Assembly (NCBI GenBank): GCA_947650365.1
Contig: OX393553.1
Location: 71,099,463-71,163,462, forward strand
Length of the DNA stretch: 64,000 bases
Direction of reading: 5' to 3'
DNA from: Chamaelirium japonicum
Lineage: Eukaryota; Streptophyta; Magnoliopsida; Liliales; Melanthiaceae
How positions within the stretch are numbered: position 1 is the first letter of the stretch; each line of letters starts with the position of its first letter. A program made the position numbers and the translations under genes. The notes beneath the pieces were generated by a model. It was given only the letters and a program-made list of their open reading frames with translations, was not told the origin of the DNA and made no database searches. This document shows positions 23,175-35,100 of this stretch, piece after piece.

Positions 23175-26100
23175 GTGAGATTTCTTTGCCCTTCATATAA
23201 CTTCGACGAATCATTATCATTGATCGCTTTGCTTATTGTTTGTTCAATCCTCGGTTCCAATTTCAATTTTGGGTATCTTTGGTCTGATTTTAGAATGGAT
23301 GATGGAACTAAGAGCTCGGGTTGAGCACAACTCGGAAACTTGGACGAGTTTTGCCTATTTTGACTTGAACACAGTTATAAACTATAAAGTAGAAATAGGT
23401 GGAATATAGGAAATCAGTCTTCCTGGTAAAAGCTTTTGATACTCTTATACAAATTGTTCTAACAAACAGTGTATTGTATGCTAATGTTTTGGAAAAGTTG
23501 ACCGGTAAATCTTTTCAGCTTTAATTAGAAATTTCTTTTAACATGGGACTCGTGGTCAATGTTTAATGCGGAGATATAGTTCAATAGTTTACCACGTTTA
23601 TTCTCTATAATAGTTTATGAAAATATAGATACGAAACATGTGATAGTTAACAAACTCTGGCATGTATCACTTCTTAATGTGTCTTGTATATGTGTATGTT
23701 TTATATACGTATGTATGTATGTGTATATTATATTGTTTTATTAATCAATAAGTAAAAACCCAAGACGGGGGGGGGGGGGGGGGGGGGGGGGTTCAATATG
23801 CTGGGAAGTCTTGCCCCCATGGGTTAATATTCACATGGATGGCAACCGAGCTATTTCTCCCCCCCGGCACCTCTTTTTGCGTGAAACCCCTTCTTCCCGT
23901 AATTCCTTTTAGCTGCATGCTTGTTTCTTCCTCGTTATTTGATATTTCCTCTTCCCAAGTTATTCTCCCACGTCACTTTTATCCCTCCTTTTCTTCTTCC
24001 ATGAAACCTTATGTAAAGACCCCTGATCTCCATTGTTTTCTATCAACTATTGAGATCAGATATTCTTTGTCTAAGTGCTGATTTGCACTTTTCTACCTCC
24101 TTTTCCACTCAACTTTTATCTAGCATATAGCCTTTTTTCATCTAGATCCATCCCCTCTCTTCTGCACCATTCATCTATGATTTTTCGGCTGATTGGGAGT
24201 CCTGGGACTTATTCGCTGGAAGACGAACACTCAAGAAGCCAACCAAAGGGATCAACTTTAGCATCTCCATATATTTTGTAACATCTGCCCCAAACACATA
24301 AGATATTGTCTGCTTTGCCCGTGCCCGCACGATGACTTCCCAGGAGGTCACCTATACCAGTACTACTCTCGCCCAAGCACGCTTAACTATGAAGTTCTTA
24401 TGGGATCCGTAGCGATGCACGGTTTTAAAATATGTCTTCCATATTTGGGAGGAAAAATTATATAAGTAGCTCATGATCTTCATTTCTTTAGGCGATGTGG
24501 GGCTAACATGTGGCCTTGGAAACCTCATCTCGCCTCACTTTATCCATCTTGGCATCACAGCCTCTAGAGTCTTGACTATTGGCTATTAGCTATTGGATCT
24601 TGGTCGTCACACCTTTCATCCGCTTTGTTGGACCTACCATCTTTTGATAAACCATTCTAGCAACGAGCTAAGTATTATATTTTATTTCTGAATTTTGTTC
24701 TTTCATTTCCATTATATACTGCTATCTAGATGTGCTTTGTGATTGAAATTTTTGCACTTCTCTTTTTTTCATAAACGCATCTTAAATGATTTAAAGTTTG
24801 ATAGGTGCAATATTCCCTAGTCTCGTTGGCTTAAAGTTATGCTTGATGAATTATTCCCAAGTGCCACTTATAAGCCCTTATTGAATCTTTTGTTTTCTGT
24901 GTAATATTATTTGTGCTAACTTGTATGAAGGGTTTGTTTTGAAGTAATCCTATTTTAAGTGAGTCGATCTAAAGCCAACTGCTTCACAACACAAGTTTCA
25001 CTTCGCTTTATCATCTAGGAGAGGTTTATGTTTAAGGAGTCGACTGTTTATTAAGAAGTGTTTGTCCGAACAATTCCCTGAGCCTTCCTTGATAATCTTA
25101 GCAATATCCCATCAGTTATTGTGTTAGGTTTACATGCCCCTTGAGTGTCTATTTGTAGCGTCTCGTTATATCGAATAGCATAATTTTATATATTTGCCTT
25201 CATGTCCTAATAATATTTAGGGTTCACATTTCTTTTTCTTCTCAAGCTAACACTTTGACACCATCTCAATTTGTGCCACTTGAACTAAATCCCTTTGGCA
25301 CAACTGTTTGGCAGTCCCTGACTCCCTGCATTACTGCCGTCTTTGATTGTAAACCAGACATGTTTGATCATCTTGCATTTGTGGTTGCTATTTTGGCAGA
25401 TCACCGTCTTTTGTCCTCCCCAATCTGTTTATGACTAGCTTGTGATTTTTTTATGTAGTTTTCTTTTGATCTGAACGGTTATGTAATACCTGCAATATGC
25501 AGTCAAATAGTTTAATATCAAGATCTCAATATCTATGTATTGGAGGTTAAAATAGATACCGTTTGAAACTAAGGAAGCATGTTTGAATTATATAACTAGT
25601 AGGTCGTAACATACATCTTGAGTAAATGTGGATATGAATGGATGTTAGTTTTCATTTTTAACGAATGGATTTGAAAACTGTATCACCTCTAGCATATGAA
25701 AATCACAATTCTCGTCAAGATAGTTGTGTACTTGTGTGAATATTCCGGCCTGTTCAGATGATGTTAGTTTTGTTTCCCAATGAGATACCTTATTTGAAAT
25801 TGAAATATCTCAGCTCAAGTTTGCACCAAGAATCTATCACAGAATTTGTGGACCTAAGTTCAGTTCGAAGTTTATTAGTTTTGGGAACCAGGCCTGTATA
25901 GAAGATATCCAGTTTCATTGGGTTCGTGCTACAGACTTTTCATCAAATAGCTCTATTGGGAGATCATCTTCTCTTTGTTTGGAACTTACAGAAGGATTAT
26001 CTGTTTCACGAATTCTCAAAAATTTGTTTAGTCTTGGAGAGCCTGGGGACCTGACACTAGTAAGGGGTGAACTATTTGGTTCTTCATCGAAGTTGGTTCC

Positions 26101-29100
26101 TGTAATAAGTTATCCTTGTGATTACTCAATGGCATATGAGGTTTTTTTTCAGCTGAATTCTCTTGTTCACATGCAAAAAGTTTCTTGTGCACAAGTTAAT
26201 AATGATTTGTTTGGAATTCTAAGCGAGTTATCTGTAGATTCCTCTATAAGAATCCTTAACAGGATGCATCAGCTGAAGTCAACCTGCTATAAGCCCATGG
26301 AGTTCATCCAAAATCAACTCGCTAACATCAGGCAAAATCAGCACAATATGTCAGCCAAGAAAAACATTGATGCTATAAGCCCATGGAGTTCATCCAAAAT
26401 CAACTCGCTAACATCAGGAAATTTGATGAGCTGTCATAGAGTTCTCGTAACTCCAACAAAAGTTTACTTTTTGGGTCCTGAACTCGAAAAAACTAATTAT
26501 GTAGTAAAGCATTATTCTACATATGCTTCTAACTTCCTGAGGGTTTCTTTTGTCGATGAAGATTGGAACAAGCTTCCCGCTGATGCTATTTCAACAAGGA
26601 TTGACCAAGGTGTATTCGCTAAACCTTTTAAAACGGGTATATATAGACGAGTACTATCTACTCTCAGAGATGGAATTTTAATTGGTTCAAAGAAGTTTGA
26701 GTTTTTGGCCTTTTCTGCTAGTCAACTTCGTTCAAATTCTGTTTGGATGTTTGCTTCTGATGGAAGCGTGACAGCAGAGAGCATCAGACAATGGATGGGT
26801 CATTTCAGAAGAATCAATAGTGTTTCAAAATGTGCTGCAAGAATGGGTCAACAATTCAGCTCTTCTGTGCAAACATTAAACGTTCTACCCCCGGATGTCA
26901 AGGTCATGCCAGATGTTGAAGTTATTACTGAGGGCATCAAATATTGCTTTTCAGATGGTATTGGAAAAATTTCTTTATCTTTTGCCCGGCATGTTGCTCA
27001 AAAGTGTGGACTGAATCATACCCCTTCAGCTTTCCAGATTAGGTATGGTGGTTACAAAGGAGTTATAACTGTTGACCGCACTTCCTTTCAGAAGTTGTCA
27101 TTGCGCCCTAGTATGTTAAAGTTTGATTCGAAGAGCACAATGCTCAATGTCACTAACTGGAGTCAGTATTTGCCATGCTTTTTAAATCGTGAAATTGTTT
27201 GTCTTCTGTCTACGTTGGGAATTGAGGATGGAATATTCGAGTTGATGCAACAAGACCAAATGCGTCTTTTAGATGAAATGTTAGGGAACAGAGGGGTTGC
27301 TTTGATGGTTTTGGACAGAATGACGGGATCTGAAATTAGAACGGCTGTAAAGATGTTGCTGCAAGGCTATGAACCAAATTCAGAGCCTTACCTTTCAATG
27401 ATTCTCAAGGCTTATCGGGAATACCAGCTATCTGATATAAGAAGTAAGTGCCGTCTCTTTGTACCCAAAGGTCGGATCCTCATTGGATGTTTGGATGAAA
27501 TAGGCACATTAAATTATGGTCAAGTGTACGTGAGGGTAACAATGACAAAGGAAGAGTTAGAAGATAACAATCATACTTTCTTTGAGAAAATTGACCAAAA
27601 AACAGCGGTCATAGTCGGAAAAGTGGTGGTTACAAAAAATCCGTGCCTCCACCCCGGTGATATTAGAGTACTCCAGGCTGTCTATGATCTTCAGTTCGAT
27701 GATATGGATTTAGTTGATTGCATTGTGTTTCCTCAAAAAGGTAAAAGGTATGTATGATCTCAGAATTTTTCTTTAATTGTTTTTCTCTATTTTAAAAGAT
27801 AATAAATTTGCTTTATTTTTGAAATTTGCCTGTTCCTTGTTCAAAATTCGTAATCATCAAATAGCATAATTAGCAAGCATATGAACAATGCTCCAAATAT
27901 CATATCTAGTGAGAGTATACTTCAAAATGTATTTGTTTTCGTTGTGAAGTTCATATTTTGTTATTTTCAATTGATATCTTACACATCATTTTAAAACTGT
28001 ATTGATTTGGTAAAGTATGTAGCTTTTTTGAAATCCATAGGACACCCCATTTCTAGATATTGGAGTTCGTAAGATATATTTCCAGATGAAACACAGATGA
28101 GCTTCTCTCTCCGGGTTCACGCTTCTACTGGATCGAGCAAGAATAGTAATCTATCATGTTGTTTAGGCAGCTTATGGTTGCGTGAGCTTAAACTGTGTAA
28201 CAAACAAACTGAGTAACCAACATGGTATGTCTTCCTACCGGCCAACTGGCGCTTTAGGTTTCTTGGGTCCATTTCCTGCCAAGTTGGCTTGGTCAGGTTT
28301 TTAACACCAATCTTAAAGGGTTAATGTCATAGCCGATTGGAATATTTTTTCAATCTCTCTATGTTGACCCTGTCTTATTGGGATTGGACTTTTGAATGAT
28401 GATGACTTTAAGGTCTATTCTGAAGCCATTCAAGAAAACAATGGTGTTGGAAATTACAATTGTCTCTTTGATGTTGTCGTCTCTTTTACAGTTCTCAATT
28501 CCTTAACTTTATCCGGTTTTATGTATTATGTGGTGTAAACCGTGTAGTTTTTACTACCTAAGGAGAAAGAGTATAGGTGACACAATTTTCTTATGGTGAT
28601 GTCGTAATAGAGCCATTGTGGAGGATCCATTTCATATTGGCAGCTGAATTTATTCTTCATTTTACTTAATATCTTAAGGGTTTGAGCATGTTTTAGGTAG
28701 TCTAATTCAGGTAGAACATGCATAATAATAGGAAACTATAAGAAATGTTGGAAAAATTGGAGTTCCATTTGGAACTTTCTTTTTGGATTTATATTAAAGA
28801 AAGAAAAATTATTGAGAGAAGCTTTTCTTAAGCATGAATGGTGCAATTCTATATACATGCCACGTTTTACCTTAGGCAGCTCTGGTCTAAATGCAAGGTA
28901 GAAAGCACGATCATGATCCGTTGAGAAAACAATCGGGTATTCATCGCCTTCCGCTGGGTGCTATTGATCCGAATTAATGACGTCCCCCTTTTATGATAGA
29001 GAATCGTATGGCTTTAGAAGTTCCAATATGGTGGTCTTGACTTGGTCTTCATCGGGTACAAGGGAGATAAACTTGGCCATTTCGAACTCGTATGGAACTC

Positions 29101-32100
29101 GATCCAATAGGCTAGAACTGCTGCCTCTCATCTCGACTCGCCTGGGCGAAAATCCTGGGAGCTTGAGCTTCTGCCTGCACCTGGGCAGGGTTTTAAATAT
29201 CGACCGATACCGGTACGTACCGGTCCGTATCGTCCGGTACGGACCGGTACCGACAGATTAAAGTTTTTTTTTTTTGTGGTTTTTTGGTTTTTTTCGGGTT
29301 TTTTTTTTTTCTCAATTGGTATCGGTCCGTATCGGCGGGTAACGATACGTACCGGCCGGTACATACCTGTTCGGGGCCGACCGATACCGCGACCGATACC
29401 GTGATTTTAAACCTTGCACCCGGGTTCACCCGGGTGAACACATCTTTTTTCCACAGGCAATCCCCTTCTAAATGACACCCCTTTTTTCATCCATTATGCT
29501 CATATAGACCGTTGTTCGCAGCCGCCTCTACGGCCCGTTGGTCCTATCCAACCCATCGTCGTCTCTTCCTTTTCCCCTACCACCTCCTTTCACCTTCCTC
29601 CTCACCTTCTTCCGCCTCTTTCCCCTCTTCTTCCTCCTAGAAATCGCGACACTTGGCCATTTCGGGTCGTGTGCACCTTCTATGCATTCGGTCATGGAGG
29701 CCAAATGCAACTACAAGACATTCAGTCGATGGGATGCATTTAGCCTCCAATGGCCGAATGTATTGTAGATGCATTCGGTTTCCATGGCCGAATGGACCTT
29801 CTGTGCATTATTTAGGGGTGGCCAAATGCACAAAAGGTGCATTTAGCCTGGCATGACCAAGTCTTAGAATTTCCAGGAGGAGGTGGGGGAACGAGGAGGA
29901 AGAAGCAGGGGAGGAAAAAGGAGGAAGAAGAGGAAAAAGGAGGAGAATAGAGGAAGAAAAGGACGAGGAGGAAGAAGGGGGAGGAAAAAGATGAGGAAGG
30001 AGGATGTGGCGTGGTGGGTTATCGGTGACAAAGGATAGCGGCGTCCTGCACATGGTTGACGATGATAGCAGTGGCGGGGGTTGCCTGTAGTAAAAGAGTA
30101 TGGATGCAACAGGGACATGATGGGTATTTTTACATTTTAAGTTGGAGCTACCTTTGGTATTTCGTGGGTTGTATGTAGCCCTACCCTTTGTATAAACTAG
30201 ATCCATTTAGGTTGCTCTAGACTCAGGCTAGACTAGCCTTATGTTGGTGTTGGGGGAAATATGATCGCAGCCATTTCGTGTCCACTGAATTGTGATCTAG
30301 TGTTTCCATGAAGATAGAGTGATATTGGCACACTAATGGATGAGCAAGTTACCAATGTTTATTTAGGGAAGTAATATGTAGGTAACAAGTTATAATTATA
30401 TATTAGGAATATGTGGTTGCTTTTAGAAATTGGCCCTTATTAGTTTATCCAATAGTGAAACATTTGCATGATGTGACACTGCCCTCGTTGGCGCAGTTGC
30501 CTTTGCCACCAATCCTGTCGTCGGCGCAGTCGTCTCGACTCTCGACAGACATTTTTCCGGCTGGTGCTTTCACTAGTATCTGAGTTTTGGGATATGTGTG
30601 TACCTGTCGTACCCATTGAAGAGCAGGTCGTTGGTGGGTGGCATAGGTGGTCAGTTCCGACTTCCGAGTAGAATTCATCTGCATGGGATGAGTCGTGTTG
30701 GGGGAAATTGGCTCGCACCAATGCCAATCCCTTTACTGTGGAAGCCTTTAAGCCCTCCGGATGATGCTCAAGGTTCGAGGATCGGAGCTCTACAGAGATC
30801 GCACAACCATATAGAGAATTCGATACGCCATAGTAATAAACATCACAGATTCATCAGACTATAAATGATTTTGATTATTACAAGAGAATACACCATACAG
30901 TGATCACCATTTGTCAGACCCCGCAAACCCTCATCTTGCTCCTCTCATAGAACACACTCAGGAAGTAGAGAGCAACCCACCTGAGAGATACATAGATATA
31001 CCGAAGGATCACTAAGAGATGAAAGCGCCTGCCGAAACAGACGCGTCGAAGAACCTGGATGAAGACTTGGATGAACTTGTAGGAGAACTTGAGAAGGGCA
31101 GGAGCTTTTTTTGCGCCGGCGAGCCCCCAGGACGAGGAGGAGACCCGGAGATGGAGGAGAGGGGGAGCAGCAGCTCCCCCCTGCATACGAGCACTGGCGA
31201 GCCCCCAGCATCTCAAACCCGAACTGCGAAGCCTTCATTCTCGCAGGCGGTTCAAGCTGGGTGCACCCCTCTTCGCATCGATAACATCCCCCTCGAGCAG
31301 AGAACCTATTCCTCTCGCGAAGGATGCCCAGCGATCTGCTTCACGGATAGAGAAATTCATCTCTCAACCACCCCTTTTGATATGTTCCTGGTAGCTAAGT
31401 TCTCTAGCGCTAGGCCGTCGGTTGATGTCATCAGAGCTTACATACACCAGCATTGGGGCATGGAAAACCCTTTCCATGTGGGCGCTATCGATTCAAAACA
31501 TGTGCTGATTAGATTGAGCTCTAAGGAGGACCTGATCAAAGCTTGGACGAGGGAGTCTTTCTTCATCAAAGGAGTTGGTTTTCGTTTGTTCAAATGGGCC
31601 GTCAATTTCAACCCATACGTAGAATCACCCATCACTCCAATCTGGGTGGCATTACCAGGATTGCCAGTGAATTTCTTTGTTGAATCATTTCTGTTTGCAG
31701 TTGTCGGCTCCATCGGCAAGCCTCTTACATCAGACAATCCTTCGAAGAATCTCACTAGGCCTAACTTAGCAAGAGTGTGTGTCTTGATGGATATTTCGAA
31801 GCCTCTTCCAGACAAGGTATGGTTGGGGTTCGGGACTCAAGGTGGTAGGTGGCAAAAGGTCCACTACGAGAATCTTCCCCCATTCTGCACCATCTGTTCG
31901 ATAAAAGGCCACAGTGAAACTTCTTGTAGAAAGAATGTGCAGAAAAACCATGGCAAGCTAGCAGGGAAAAATGTTCGTTTTAAGACCAAAGATATAGCTA
32001 ATCCTACTTCAGCCCTGGTTGGAATAACAGGTACAAATCCGGTTGGGGAAGTAACAGAGGCCTCTCATGGATTGAGAAGGGGAACAAGCACGGAAGGTTC

Positions 32101-35100
32101 ACAAGGCACAACAGTTCAGTTAGAGGAGCTAGCAAGGAAGGAGTGTAGCACCGTACAAAGAAGGCAAGAAGATAGCAGCCATTCTATTGAGGTGAGCAAC
32201 CAATTTAAGGTGCTTCAAAGCTTAGATAATAATGATACTATTATTGCCAATACCAAAGATTCAAAAGCTTTAGAAGAGGAGGAAAGGGCAGAGGAAGGTC
32301 AAGAAGGAGCAGAAGCTATGTTTGAGATGGAAAGAGATGACTTAAATACAATGCAAAATGTAGTGAACAATGCTTCAGGTGCTGAAATTGCTGTAGGAAA
32401 TTTTGAGTTGGCAAAGACAGTTAAGGTGCTTCAAGAGCACAAGAGTCCTGCAAAGCTTACGACTCTGTGAATAGAGAGTTTCTGCTACATGCCCTTCAGA
32501 GTTTGGGGTTCAACGAGACGTGGGTGAAGTGGATTAGAGTGTGCATTTGCTCTCCCTCCTTTTCCATCCTTGTGAATGGATCTCCCGCAGGTATGATAAA
32601 AGCTAATAGGGGGCTGAGGCAAGGGGACCCTCTATCAGCATATCTGTTTACCATCGTGATGGAATGTTTGTCGTTACAGATCGAATGGGGAGTGCTAGGG
32701 GGTGAGTGGAGGAGTTATGGTCTGGGAGGAGGGCACCCTATTTCCCATTTAATTTTTGCTGACGACCTCATGCTATTCTTGAAACCAAACAAGGAGGCAG
32801 TAGGAAGGCTTGTGGAGGTACTTCATAGGTTCGGAGAAAAATCAGGGCTGGCTATCAATGCAGACAAAAGCCAAATCTTCTTGTCTAGATCATGTGCAAA
32901 CTTCTATCATGAGATTGCAGAGTTCGGGATTAGCATGGGAACATTGCCGGTGAAGTATTTGGGACTGCCTCTATCCACCTCCATAGTGAACAGAGTCATG
33001 TTCAGACCCCTCATGGAGAAAGTCACAAACACTATTGAGTGCTGGGCCATAAAACATTTATCCATCGGGGGAAGATTGCAACTAATCAAATCCGTGCTCC
33101 AAAGCTTTTCCTATTTCTGGGCATCGGTGTTCGCGATACCAAAATTGGTTCAATCCAAAGTGGAGAAACTTATGCGAGATTTTCTTTGGCAAGGATCTGC
33201 CACTCATGTCAAATGGAGAAGGTGTGCAAGCCAAAAGAGGAAGGCGGGTTGGGGATTAGAAGGTTGAGTGATATTTCGAAAGCTAGCCAGCTTAGATTGG
33301 GCTGGAAGATAGTAAGTGGAGATAATAATCTTTGGGCCAAGTGGATGAGAGGTAGATATGTTAGGAATTGCAATTTTTGGAAGTTGGAAAGGTCGGCTAA
33401 TGCCTCGGCTGTTTGGAATGGAATATTAGACAGTAGAGAGCACTTGAAAGAAAACTTAAGGTTCCCCATTGCAGCAGATTCGGAGATAGATTTTTGGCAT
33501 GATCCTTGGATCGAAGGGCAAAGTCCAGCAGCGATTGTGGGAGAGCAAGCAATGTACAACCAGCAGTCGCAAGGAGCCGTGGTTCGAGATTTTATTCTCA
33601 ATGGGGGCTGTAATCTACCGAGGGCTACTAGTAGAAGGGTGAGAGAGTTGTTTGACAGAATTTCAGAGGTGCAGATTTTACCAGCTGGATCGATATGCAA
33701 AGTTGAATGGGTGAATAGCACACACAACAATTTCAGCTTTCGTACAGCTTGGGGAGCCGTTCGAGATAGAGATGAAGAGGTGAGATGGAAAAATCTAATT
33801 TGGAGAAGCCCCGTCCCTCCTAGAATGGCCTTTTGTATGTAGAGAGCGATGCTCGATCGGCTAGCAACTCAAGATGTTCTTAAAGGTAGAGGGGTAAGGC
33901 TTGCAAACAGATGCACCTTATGCAAGAACGAGGAAGAATCGGTTGACCACCTGTTTTTCCAATGCAACTTTTCCCAGCGGGTATGGAGTCATTTCTGCAA
34001 GCTGATACAGGTCCCAGTAGATCCCAATGAAGGTCTGATTGAACTCACTAACAGGTTGAGCTATTTCGGGGGAGGTAAAAGCTTGAAGGGGAGGATAGTC
34101 AGAACCACATTAGCATGCGTTGCTTATACCATATGGGGGGAGCGAAACGAAAGGATTTTTGGACTCCACGATAGATCCTTTCAGCAAATTCAGAATGACA
34201 TTAGTTTCCAGTTGAAGAACATCTTCTCTGGTAGTGAAGAAGCTAACTTGAAGGAGGTAGATAAAGTGAAACTGCATGCTTGGAGAGGGAGCTTATAAAG
34301 ACTGATGGTTCATACTAGAGAAGTATGGAACTTCGGGCTAATTTGATGCATGAAGTAGAAGTTGACGAGAATCAGCTATGTGCAAAACCTACTTCTACAG
34401 ATTTCAGCGAGGAGCAAAATTAAATCTGAATAGGTTTTCGCAAGCTTTAGTAAGGGAAGGAGTATATGAGGTGCTAGGATTCCTGGTGTTTGCTACATTA
34501 GAGTGCTACTATTTGTTGCTGCATGAGGTATTGGTATTCTGGTCAGATAGGGACTACTATTTTTGTGTTTGCAAAGCCTTGATTTGTAACTTGTCTTTCT
34601 TTTAATACATAGTTCTAATTATCTTTCAAAAAAAAAAAAACTTGTAGGAGAACCCGGAGACGAACCTCTACTCTCTTCCCTTCTTCCTCTTTTCTCTTTT
34701 TTCCTTCTTTTCTCCTTGCGGTAAACTCTAGACCGGGTTTCTCGTTCACTTCTTGTCCTTTCGATTTTCTCTCAATTCTCTATCTAGAAGAACAACTCCA
34801 CCTTGGTCATCGGTCGCCATGCTCCCTCGAGCATCCAAGAACTGGGGGGGAGCACCGTGCTGGCGCTCCTACCTTTGATTTTCTCTCGCGACCCGTTTTT
34901 CTCCGTAGACGATCTCAAACACATCCGGTAGCTACAACTCATATTTCCTATACCCCCCCCTTTATACCCCCCTTTTTTAAGGGAGCAAATGTATCGTTGT
35001 AGAAGTCCAAATCTGACTCAAATCCGCAGCCTAACTGCGCCAGCCCGCACCCGATTTGCCCTGGCGAAAACAGACTCGCCCAGGCTAATTGTTCACGCGT

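Larger units (their letters stand above)
23175..25813 (+). other. RDR2 intron 1
   Basis: 2,639 bp, GT-AG. It contains a poly-G run (about 23,767-23,791) and a Cassandra-like solo LTR (24,279-24,508). The rest is AT-rich sequence without recognised genes. Confidence 0.85.
31089..34640 (+). mobile_element. LINE (L1-type) inserted in the LTR, internally deleted
   Basis: The element ends in a poly-A run (34,628-34,640). It is flanked by a 13-15 bp target duplication ACTTGTAGGAGAAC (31,075-31,088 and 34,640-34,653). The interrupted LTR sequence continues cleanly on both sides, and the other LTR shows the uninterrupted form. ORF1 is present, while the endonuclease and the N-terminal half of RT are deleted. 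Confidence 0.9.

Noticed and set aside
23175-23324. Continuation of RDR2 exon 1 to the stop at 23,322
   Set aside because: The encoded tail does not match RDR2, while the GT donor at 23,175 joined to 25,814 does.
24318-24402. Possible 5S rRNA gene on the minus strand
   Set aside because: Only the internal part matches and it lies within a Cassandra-like LTR; neither a complete 120-bp gene nor a tandem 5S unit is seen.
31019-31150. N-terminal extension of the LINE ORF1 frame
   Set aside because: The ATG at 31,019 lies in the host LTR and the first 23 codons precede the LINE insertion point; the LINE's own ATG is 31,151.
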